DNA from: Bin87 sp965208015
GTDB taxonomy: Bacteria > Chloroflexota > Dehalococcoidia > Lucifugimonadales > UBA3495
DNA length: 64,000 nt
Assembly: GCA_965208015.1 (NCBI GenBank)
Contig: CBDBNT010000004.1
Coordinates: 124,001 to 188,000, forward strand
Direction of reading: 5' to 3'
The notes beneath the pieces were generated by a model. It did no database searches. It had not been told where the DNA came from and saw nothing but the letters and a program-made list of their open reading frames with translations. Each line of letters opens with the position of its first letter. The stretch's first letter is position 1. This document shows positions 57,682-64,000 of this stretch, one piece after another. A program made the translations under genes and the position numbers.

Positions 57682-58916
57682 CCAGGGCAATCGCGTCTTA
57701 ATGAGATTTTTAGAAATGTGCTAATGTCCGATGATCCATTGCAGGTCGTGGAGGTAGGAGGGCATGGCACAAGCACCCAAGGCAACCATTCTCGATCATT
57801 TCGCCGAGTTGGACGATCCCCGGGTAGAACGCACCCGACACCACAAACTGGTGGACATCCTGGCCATCGCCATCTGCGCCACCATCTGTGGGGCTGATTC
57901 CTGGGTTCATATCGAGCTGTTCGGCAGGAGCAAGCTGGCCTGGTTTCAGAGTTTCCTGGAACTGCCCCACGGCATTCCGTCCCACGACACCTTCGGCGAT
58001 GTCTTCGCCCGTCTGGACCCAGTGCAGTTGCAGGATTGCTTCATCTCATGGACCCAGGCCATCGCCGAGTTGTTGCCTGGCGAGGTGGTGGCTATCGACG
58101 GCAAGACGGCCCGACGGTCCTATGACCGTGCTGGGAAGAAGGGGGCCATCCATATGGTCAGCGCCTGGGCCACCCAGCAAAGCCTGACCCTGGGTCAGGT
58201 CAAGACCGACGAGAAATCCAATGAGATCACTGCCATTCCTCAACTGCTGGAGATGCTGGAGTTGAATGGCTGTATCGTAACTATCGACGCCATGGGCTGC
58301 CAGCGAGAGATTGCGCAGCAGATCACAGATGGTGGTGCCGACTATGTGCTGGCGGTGAAGGAGAACCAGGGTCAACTGTACGAGAATATTCAAGACCTGT
58401 TCGAAGGGGCCGAGGCATTGGGCTTTGACGGCGTGCCCTATGACTACGCTCAAACCCTGGACAAGGGACACGGGCGGGTGGAACGGCGGGAATGCTGGGT
58501 CATCACCGAGCCGGACTGCCTGGACTATCTGGACCCCCAGGGGCAATGGCCGGAACTGAAAGCCGCCGTCAGGGTGGTGGGCCACCGCACCACCGCAGCA
58601 GGCGACGCCAGCCAGCCCCGCTACTACATCAGCAGTCTGGCCGGGTCAGCGGAACAACTGCTGGCCGCCATTAGAGGCCACTGGAGCATCGAAAACTCGT
58701 TGCACTGGACCCTGGACGTGTCCTTTCGGGAGGACCAGTGCCGAGTCCGCAAAGACCACGGACCACAGAACATCAACACCCTGCGCCAGATCGGACACAA
58801 CCTCTTGAAAAACGAGAGAACGCTGAAAGTAGGCATCCAGGGCAAACGACTCAACGCCGGATGGGACGAGGACTACCTGCTCAAAGTCCTCCTCGGATAA
58901 GACGCGATTGCCCTGG
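57682..58916 (+). mobile_element. ISAs1-family insertion sequence
   Basis: The 1,235-bp element has perfect 19-bp inverted repeats: CCAGGGCAATCGCGTCTTA (57682-57700) and its reverse complement (58898-58916). The stop codon of the transposase (58898-58900) forms part of the right repeat. It lies 97 bases past dnaK and carries one intact transposase. Confidence 0.92.
57764..58900 (+). CDS. ISAs1-family transposase (378 aa)
   Basis: This is the H-repeat/ISAs1 transposase type: FAELDDPRVERTRHHKLVDI, AIAICATICGADSW, EVVAIDGKTARRSYDRAGKK, VSAWATQQSLTLGQVKTDEK, then NGCIVTIDAMGCQREIAQQI and ADYVLAVKENQGQL. The final part has RYYISSLAGSAEQLLAAIRG followed by HWSIENSLHWTLDVSFREDQ. The DDE triad is expected in AIDGK, TIDAMG and the W-x-I-E-N block, all present. 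Coding is intact and the inverted repeats are perfect, so the element may be active. Confidence 0.95.
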   Translation: MAQAPKATILDHFAELDDPRVERTRHHKLVDILAIAICATICGADSWVHIELFGRSKLAWFQSFLELPHGIPSHDTFGDVFARLDPVQLQDCFISWTQAIAELLPGEVVAIDGKTARRSYDRAGKKGAIHMVSAWATQQSLTLGQVKTDEKSNEITAIPQLLEMLELNGCIVTIDAMGCQREIAQQITDGGADYVLAVKENQGQLYENIQDLFEGAEALGFDGVPYDYAQTLDKGHGRVERRECWVITEPDCLDYLDPQGQWPELKAAVRVVGHRTTAAGDASQPRYYISSLAGSAEQLLAAIRGHWSIENSLHWTLDVSFREDQCRVRKDHGPQNINTLRQIGHNLLKNERTLKVGIQGKRLNAGWDEDYLLKVLLG

Positions 58917-58924
58917 TAAACTAG
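58917..58924. repeat. Target-site duplication of ISAs1 element (right)
   Basis: TAAACTAG, identical to 57674-57681. Confidence 0.85.
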
Positions 58925-59021
58925 CCCAACGTCGTGTTCGGGCGCTAGCAATGGTGCTATAATGACGTTGAGCTCAGCATCCGCCGCGGGTGCCGCCCCG
59001 ACGGACATTGGGAGAGGAGCA

Positions 59022-59354
59022 ATGAGCGCATCACAAAGAGAAAATACAGAAGTCACTGATTTGGATAATGAAAATCCAGTGGTGGGAACCGCGCCAATGG
59101 GCGTGGAACAGCAGGCAGGGCCTCAGGTAGAGGAATACGAAACCGAGACGATGACCCCGCTTCAGTCGCACTACCTCGAAACTTTGCGACAGTTGATCGA
59201 GGTCAAGAACGAATACCAGACGGCGCCCGAATACGAGGGCTGGATGATGGACGCCATCAAGCGTTCCATCTACTCCGCCCTGCGAGATTGCATGGAAGCC
59301 AACATCGGCGACGCGGCCAAGGCGCTCCTGAACCAGGAACATCAGGTCAACTAA
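59022..59354 (+). CDS. Hypothetical small protein (110 aa)
   Basis: I take the ATG at 59022 because GAGAGGAG lies just upstream; a TATAAT box is present at 58958-58963. The N-terminus is charged and disordered (SASQRENTEVTDLDNENPVV), the C-terminal 65 residues helical (SHYLETLRQLIEVKNEYQTA, MMDAIKRSIYSALRDCMEAN). No family is known to me. A strong terminator follows, so it is a one-gene unit. Confidence 0.6.
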   Translation: MSASQRENTEVTDLDNENPVVGTAPMGVEQQAGPQVEEYETETMTPLQSHYLETLRQLIEVKNEYQTAPEYEGWMMDAIKRSIYSALRDCMEANIGDAAKALLNQEHQVN

Positions 59355-59374
59355 CCACCGAGCTTGGAAGACAG

Positions 59375-59408
59375 GCGGGCTGGAGGATCGCTCCGGCCCG
59401 CTCTTTTT
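59375..59408 (+). terminator. Intrinsic terminator of the 59022-59354 gene
   Basis: GCGGGCTGGAG and CTCCGGCCCGC form a stem (one mismatch) around GATCG, followed by TCTTTTT. Confidence 0.85.
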
Positions 59409-59488
59409 CGTCGCATCCGGCAGAATGTCGCTTGCCAGCGCCGTTTGACAGACGTTTCCGCCTGTATGCTATACTCGCTTATGCGCTA

Positions 59489-59575
59489 GCCGAGGTGGTG
59501 GAAATGGTAGACACGCGGTCTTGAGGGGGCCGTGGGCTTTCGCTCGTGTGGGTTCAAGTCCCGCCCTCGGCACCA
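59489..59575 (+). tRNA. tRNA-Leu (GAG)
   Basis: 87 bases, class II with long variable arm; anticodon loop TTGAGGG gives GAG. Acceptor GCCGAGG/CCTCGGC; CCA encoded. Confidence 0.95.
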
Positions 59576-59630
59576 TCACCGTCGCATAAAACAACGTGAC
59601 GATGATCAAGACAGCGCAGCGCAGAAACGA

Positions 59631-59707
59631 GGCGACGTAGCCAAGTGGACTAAGGCGGAGGTCTGCAAAACCTCTATTCGGCGGTTCGAATCCGCCCGTC
59701 GCCTCCA
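59631..59707 (+). tRNA. tRNA-Cys (GCA)
   Basis: 77 bases; acceptor GGCGACG/CGTCGCC, anticodon loop CTGCAAA gives GCA, T-arm GGTTCGAATCC, discriminator T, CCA encoded. Confidence 0.93.
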
Positions 59708-59816
59708 CATTTTCGACGTTAATCAACGGTCATCACCCGACGGCCCCGCGAGGCCAGAGAAACCCGGCGCAGCGCTTTGGCTTGACTAGGCGTTGCGCCT
59801 TTTGGTTTTGAAACGT

Positions 59817-59903
59817 GCCGAGGTGGCGAAACGGCAGACGCGGCGGACTTAAAATCCGCTACCTCCCGGAGGTGTGTGGGTTCGAGTCCCTCCCTCGGCA
59901 CCA
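59817..59903 (+). tRNA. tRNA-Leu (TAA)
   Basis: 87 bases, class II; anticodon loop CTTAAAA gives TAA. Its acceptor stem has the same sequence as that of the Leu(GAG) gene 300 bases upstream. CCA encoded. Confidence 0.95.
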
Positions 59904-60044
59904 AAATCTCGATAAGGTCAGGTTGCAAACCCAGAAAAAGTATCGATAAGGGGCGTTTCAAGGAGATTGGGCCTGATTTGCTGGACAAATTCCCAGCTAC
60001 CTACCGCAAAGGGCCTTACTCCACATCATCAAGCACCCTGATCG

Positions 60045-60064
60045 CGCCCGGCAATTGCCGGGCG
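60045..60064 (+). terminator. Hairpin behind the tRNA cluster
   Basis: A perfect palindrome CGCCCGGCAATTGCCGGGCG. A stem-loop here could end tRNA transcription, although no T-run follows. Confidence 0.4.
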
Positions 60065-60194
60065 TGATTCTGCTTATTCATTGACTAAACTAAAGCTACG
60101 GTGGGATGTGCATTTGCCGGGTTTTGGCGAGCGGGCTGGGCGTGTCGGCTGAGTGTTTCGGCCCTTGATTGCAGGACCGTCCGGCACCGCCGTC

Positions 60195-60865
60195 TCACCT
60201 CTTCTCTCCGGCTGGCCAGCCCGGCCAGGAAGTTGCCGACCCTTTCCTGCACCGCGGCCGGTTTCCCAAACATAGATTGCCGGTGGCTTCCTCCCTCGCC
60301 CATCCCCAGATGGCCTCGTCGGCATTGAAGTCTGGGCTGTAGCCCGGCAGAGCCTGCCCAGTACTTGATACGGGGTTCACCAGTTGCAGGTTCAGGCCAG
60401 GGGTTTCCAGGTGTGACCGCATCGCCGGACCCCGGTGCGCTGGCGCGTTGTCCCAGATCACGTTGAGCCGCCCGCCGTGCCTCTCACGGAACTGTTCCAA
60501 GAAGGCCACGGAACTTTCGCCATTGCTGTTCCCTGCCACTTCCATCTTGATTGAACTGGGTTTGAAGTGCCGCTTCGTTTGGAAGTTCGTCCAACATCAA
60601 TGGGCGTTTCACGAGAAGCCCCAAGAGCAATCCGAGTTCCTGATTGTTGGGACGTTGGTGCCAGTTGATTTCCGCGACGTCTTCAGTGCACATCCACATT
60701 GCCCATGCGGTCATCAGGCAAAAGGTGTAGACGAAACCTGGCTTTTGGCACAACTGGTCGAAGGTTGGCGAGTATTTCGGCTTCGCCATGCGGCGCGTTC
60801 AAGTCTTCTGTTTTCATGTCGTTCGGCAACCAATATCGAAGTCGGGCACCGGGTTCCGGTGGCAA
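60195..60865 (-). pseudogene. Degraded IS630-type transposase
   Basis: The best part (60195-60545) has the DDE end of IS630 transposases: LNVIWDNAPAHRGPAMRSHL, then LPGYSPDFNADEAIWGWARE. The preceding frames (60484-60865) overlap in different phases, so at least two frameshifts split the gene. Between QLVN and LPGYSPD lies an extra stretch with PVSSTGQA, encoded by a sequence that looks like an inserted palindromic repeat. No terminal repeats are evident. Nothing else is coding here. Confidence 0.65.
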
Positions 60866-61094
60866 GGAACCGCGTTCGGGGTCCGCACCAGGAATCGGGC
60901 AGCCAGCGCTCTCGAGGGGGCCGAGTCAGGGCCTAGGTCGAAAAGGGGCCCCGTGGTTATCGAGGGTCGACCAAAGAGTTTGTCTGCGTTATCGGGTCCG
61001 GAACCAAAATTGAGTGTCCCGGTACCTTTAGCTTACTACCGACCTGTAAGGGCGGGCATTGTCTCATCGGCGCCCAAGCTGGGCAATGGCGCAA
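60866..61094. other. Region without a supported gene
   Basis: It contains sequence in which no frame, RNA or repeat is convincing; it separates IS630 debris from the NHL remnant. Confidence 0.35.
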
Positions 61095-61290
61095 TCAGGT
61101 GCAGCAGAAGCAGTCTGTGGTTCCCTGTCCCGTCACAGTTCCTGCGTCCACGCGTTCGGGGCAATCGACGGCCGTGATGTCGCAGAACCAGCACTCCTGC
61201 ACGTTGGGCACCCGCCGGGGCGGCGTGTCGGCTGCCAGCCGCCGGATCAGGGGCGTGAGCTCCTCAGTGAGCGCGCCGAGAACCCCACTC
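61095..61290 (-). pseudogene. Possible 3-prime remnant of a Cys-rich protein gene
   Basis: The minus-strand frame reads LTEELTPLIRRLAADTPPRR, then VPNVQECWFCDITAVDCPER, an arrangement (ECxFC...DCPxR) I associate with short zinc-binding C-terminal tails of larger proteins. It ends at a stop at 61095. Upstream, the frame enters antisense of the NHL remnant, so the start is lost. The identification is weak. Confidence 0.3.
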
Positions 61291-61292
61291 CG

Positions 61293-61442
61293 CCGCAGAT
61301 TAGCGTACTGGACGGAGAGGGCAATGTCCTGGCCCGCTGGCCTTCCAGGTCCGCCCACGGCTCCTGGGTTGACGCCCACGGCGACATCTACCTCGCCCTG
61401 ACCGCCGAGCAGAGGGTAGACAAGTACATCCGGCAAGGATAA
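61293..61442 (+). pseudogene. 3-prime remnant of an NHL-propeller gene
   Basis: The last 49 codons (QISVLDGEGNVLARW, then SRSAHGSWVDAHGDIYLAL and EQRVDKYIRQ) match the final blade of the NHL protein at 41021-41896 (AHGSWVDVHGNIYMALGAQE). The rest of the gene is absent, so this is the end of a second, lost paralogue. Confidence 0.75.
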
Positions 61443-61492
61443 GTTGAGCCGGCATTTGAGTGTGAGGCCAGCCAACCTGCCCAATTAAATTC

Positions 61493-61520
61493 CGTCTTTC
61501 CCGCGAAAGCGGGGATCCAC
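61493..61520. repeat. REP-like palindrome
   Basis: CTTTCCCGC-GAAA-GCGGGGATCC belongs to the family at 53763 and 55602. It lies between the NHL remnant and the LLM oxidoreductase gene. Confidence 0.55.
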
Positions 61521-61611
61521 AGGGCAGCACGCAAGATTCCCTCTCCCCACTTGCACGAGAACAAATTTCGCCGGGATGCCCGGCAAGGAGTCGAGAGCAG
61601 GAAACGTGTCC

Positions 61612-62712
61612 ATGCAAATCGGTATGTTCTATCAGATGCAGGTCCCCAGGCCGTCATCCCGTTCCTACGAGGCTGATCGGTTCCTGGAAATGCTTGACCA
61701 GGTGGCCTATGCTGAAGAGAAGGGCCTGAGCAGCGTCTGGATGGCCGACCACCAGTTCCGTACCGAGTGGTCCCACTCCAGCGCCCCCGACGTAACCCTT
61801 GGCGCATTGAGCCAGCGCACCAGCCGGATGCGTCTGGGCATCGCCGTGGTGGTGCCCCCGGTGCAGCACCCTCTCCACATCGCGGCCCGCACCGCCACCC
61901 TGGACATTCTCAGCAAGGGAAGGGTTGACCTCGGCGTGGGCCGCTCCGGCTACCCCTACCAGATGGCCGCTTTCGGTACAGACCTGAAAGACGCCACCGG
62001 AATGGTGGAAGAGGCGCTGGAAATCATCCCGCAGGCATGGACCGAGGGAGAGTTCACCTATCAAGGCAACCACTATAAGATTCCCTTGCGCGAGGTCCAC
62101 CCCAAGCCGGTCCAGCAGCCCCACCCGCCCATCTGGCTCGGTTGCAGCCAGGAAGACACGTTCAGGAAGGCGGGACTCATGGGCTTGGGCTGCCTGGCAA
62201 TGGCCGGCGGCGGGGCTACAGGACTGGCTCCTCTCGTGCAAGCCTACCGGGGCGGCATCCGGAACGCCAGTCCGACCACCGGGGTTGTCCACAACCGCGT
62301 CTCGGTAAGCACCGTGGCCATCTGCGGGGAGTCGCGCCAGAAGGTGCAGGAGCGCTCCGCCGAATTGATCGACTGGTACCGCCATCAGCAGGCCCTCCGG
62401 GACGTCCGCGTGTGGAGCGAACAGGACGCGTCCCGCGTTCCCGAAGACTACCGGTGGCACTACACCCGCTCCACCGCGACCGACTCTCCTAAGCGCGAGG
62501 AAACATCATCCCTCGACCAGATAAGGAGTGGACGCTACTGCATCGGCGACCCCGACGACTGTATCCGCTACCTGGAAGCCTATGCCGAGGCGGGCGTGGA
62601 CGAGGTCATGCCCCTGTTTCAGGTGGGCGGCATATCCCATGAGGAAGTGATGGATACGCTGCGTCTCTTCGGCAAGCACGTCATCCCCCACTTCAATGCG
62701 AAGGCAAGTTAG
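61612..62712 (+). CDS. LLM-class flavin-dependent oxidoreductase (366 aa)
   Basis: The luciferase-like TIM barrel is complete: YAEEKGLSSVWMADHQFRTE near residue 35-50, LGALSQRTSRMRLGIAVVV, PLHIAARTATLDILSKGRVD, LGVGRSGYPYQMAAFG, and PPIWLGCSQEDTFRKAGLMG. Such enzymes use FMNH2 or F420. I use ATG 61612, with AGGAAAC upstream; a GTG lies six bases before. It is often found in expanded sets in SAR202-type Chloroflexota, where degradation of recalcitrant organics is proposed. The substrate cannot be told from sequence. Confidence 0.88.
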   Translation: MQIGMFYQMQVPRPSSRSYEADRFLEMLDQVAYAEEKGLSSVWMADHQFRTEWSHSSAPDVTLGALSQRTSRMRLGIAVVVPPVQHPLHIAARTATLDILSKGRVDLGVGRSGYPYQMAAFGTDLKDATGMVEEALEIIPQAWTEGEFTYQGNHYKIPLREVHPKPVQQPHPPIWLGCSQEDTFRKAGLMGLGCLAMAGGGATGLAPLVQAYRGGIRNASPTTGVVHNRVSVSTVAICGESRQKVQERSAELIDWYRHQQALRDVRVWSEQDASRVPEDYRWHYTRSTATDSPKREETSSLDQIRSGRYCIGDPDDCIRYLEAYAEAGVDEVMPLFQVGGISHEEVMDTLRLFGKHVIPHFNAKAS

Positions 62713-62793
62713 TCCTCCGACAGCCCTGCAAGATAGATGGGGCCATTCCCTGCCCCAACTATTATTCCAGCGTCAGAAGGATCCCCCTGCCCT

Positions 62794-62973
62794 GGGGACG
62801 AACTGTTGAACCGAGAGGTGTTCTTCACACTGCTGGAGGTGCAGGCGCTGACCGAGCAATACCGGCAAACCTGCAACCGCATCAGGCCGCACGGCGCTTT
62901 GGGTTACCAGCCTCCAGCGCCGGAAACCATCCTGCCTGCGGATGCCGTCCCGGTAATGGCCGGACTAACATAG
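62794..62973 (+). pseudogene. 3-prime fragment of an IS3-type transposase
   Basis: The segment LNREVFFTLLEVQALTEQYR, followed by NRIRPHGALGYQPPAPET, is the conserved C-terminal end of IS3-family integrase-type transposases. The upstream catalytic portion is missing. No inverted repeats are seen. Confidence 0.75.
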
Positions 62974-63131
62974 AAGTGGTACAACCACTGGGGGAAAGGT
63001 CAGGTTGAGGAACCAGACCAACCAACGAGTGACGTCCATCGAGCCGACCTGGGCGCTGGCCGGCATCTGGTATTATCCGCGCAGGCGGCGGGATTGCCGC
63101 GCTGCGCTGGCAATGGCAAAGGAGGATGACG

Positions 63132-63977
63132 ATGGCTCTCACGATTGACTGTCAGGTACACGCGTACCAACGGAACACTCCTGAGCGTCCGTGGATGGGA
63201 TTTCTGACCGGACCGGAGGAGGTTACGGGGGACGACATGGTGGCGGCGATGGCGGCGGTGGGAGTGGACGGCGCGATACTGATCTCGCCGTTTGCGATTT
63301 ACGCCTACGACGCAAGCTACGCGCTCGAGGTGTACGCGCAGCATCCCACCAAGTTCGGCCTGGTCCGGCCCTTCGATCCCAACTCGGAGACGATTGACGC
63401 GGACGTGGAGGAGTGGACGTCGACGCCGGGCGTGGTGGGCTGCCGCATCATGCTGACCAACAACGACTACGAGGCCGACCACCCGGGGCTGAACGCCATC
63501 CTGGCGGCCGGCGGACGCGCCGGCGTGCCGGTGAACATCATGGCGGCGGGGAAGCTGCCGCTGCTGCGTCAACTGGCTCAGCAGAACCCCGACACGCGGA
63601 TCATCATCGACCACCTGGGCCTCGCGCAGCCCTTCGATCCGCCGCCGCCGGACGCGCCGTTTGCCGACCTGCCCAACGTGCTGTCGTGCGCCGAGCTGGA
63701 CAACGTGGCGATCAAGATCTCGGGGGCGGGCACGCTGTCGCACGCGGGGTTCCCGTACCCCGACATCTGGGAGCCGGTGCACCGCATCTTCGACGCCTAC
63801 GGGCTGGAGCGGTGCCTGTGGGGGACGGACTGGACGCGGGCGGTGAACCTGCTCACCTACGAGCAGGGGGTGGAGGCCTTCCGGCTGACGGACACGCTGT
63901 CGGACTCGGACCGCGAGACCCTGATGGGTGGTTCGCTGGCCAACATCTACAAGTGGACACCAGCGGCGAACCAGTAG
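63132..63977 (+). CDS. Amidohydrolase-2 family protein (281 aa)
   Basis: The metal-dependent TIM barrel is visible in IDCQVHAYQRNTPERPWMGF (strand 1), MVAAMAAVGVDGAILISPFA, GVVGCRIMLTNNDYEADHPG, NPDTRIIIDHLGLAQPFDPP and LWGTDWTRAV (catalytic Asp near residue 240). The usual N-terminal D-x-H-x-H reads DCQVHAY, with only one histidine. Such proteins hydrolyse lactones or decarboxylate aromatic acids. ATG 63132 lies seven bases behind GGAGG; an earlier ATG at 63126 abuts it. It is common in SAR202-type genomes, often in clusters with LLM enzymes. Confidence 0.85.
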   Translation: MALTIDCQVHAYQRNTPERPWMGFLTGPEEVTGDDMVAAMAAVGVDGAILISPFAIYAYDASYALEVYAQHPTKFGLVRPFDPNSETIDADVEEWTSTPGVVGCRIMLTNNDYEADHPGLNAILAAGGRAGVPVNIMAAGKLPLLRQLAQQNPDTRIIIDHLGLAQPFDPPPPDAPFADLPNVLSCAELDNVAIKISGAGTLSHAGFPYPDIWEPVHRIFDAYGLERCLWGTDWTRAVNLLTYEQGVEAFRLTDTLSDSDRETLMGGSLANIYKWTPAANQ

Positions 63978-64000
63978 CAGGTGCATCCTTCGACAGCCTC

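Overview
This window looks like the chromosome of a high-GC bacterium of the Chloroflexota, most plausibly a Dehalococcoidia/SAR202-like lineage. That is an inference from the mix of genes: LLM-class flavin oxidoreductase, amidohydrolase-2, NHL propeller, small zinc ribbons, HspR-GrpE-DnaK and large Calx-beta secreted proteins. No rRNA or other decisive marker is present. Six tRNA genes occur (Leu TAG, Lys CTT, Gln CTG, Leu GAG, Cys GCA, Leu TAA), all with encoded CCA ends.

Positions 1-39.5 kb are an accessory island. From the left: the N-terminal 860 residues of an ISP-like restriction-helicase run off the edge. Upstream of it are a 65-residue zinc-ribbon gene and a divergent IS1-like transposase. 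Two passenger-type genes follow, then a cluster of five secreted proteins (6.3-28.6 kb; 2880, 1055, 836, 1086 and 290 aa) built from Calx-beta, choice-of-anchor and fibronectin-like modules, with a TnpB gene between them. A methyltransferase-HNH fusion follows, with a truncated duplicate 2,427 bp upstream, and then a run of tiny overlapping genes. A minus-strand set comes next: helicase fragment, membrane and lipoprotein genes and two nucleotidyltransferase-HEPN fusions. It is headed by a second copy of the zinc-ribbon/transposase cassette, in which the transposase is dead but the zinc ribbon is conserved.

From 39.5 kb the content is mostly chromosomal backbone: rplS, a Panacea-type toxin-antitoxin pair, an NHL protein, a hydrolase, a monooxygenase-like small protein, an alkyltransferase-like protein, and a cobalamin riboswitch in front of a FhuF-like ferric reductase. 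Then come acyl-CoA dehydrogenase, a compact type II restriction-modification pair, a selenocysteine-containing SelD with its own recoding hairpin, a sulfite-oxidase-like protein, and an hspR-grpE-dnaK operon preceded by a HAIR-like operator. A recently inserted ISAs1 element lies just behind dnaK. The right end holds tRNAs, degraded IS630/IS3/NHL remnants, an LLM oxidoreductase and an amidohydrolase.

The most interesting points are: (1) the duplicated zinc-ribbon cassette with conserved divergent promoters and palindromes, each copy heading a different defence-type operon; (2) selD read through an in-frame TGA; (3) B12-riboswitch control of a FhuF-like protein; (4) the methyltransferase-HNH fusion with its tandem remnant; (5) the large modular surface-protein cluster with near-identical internal repeats.
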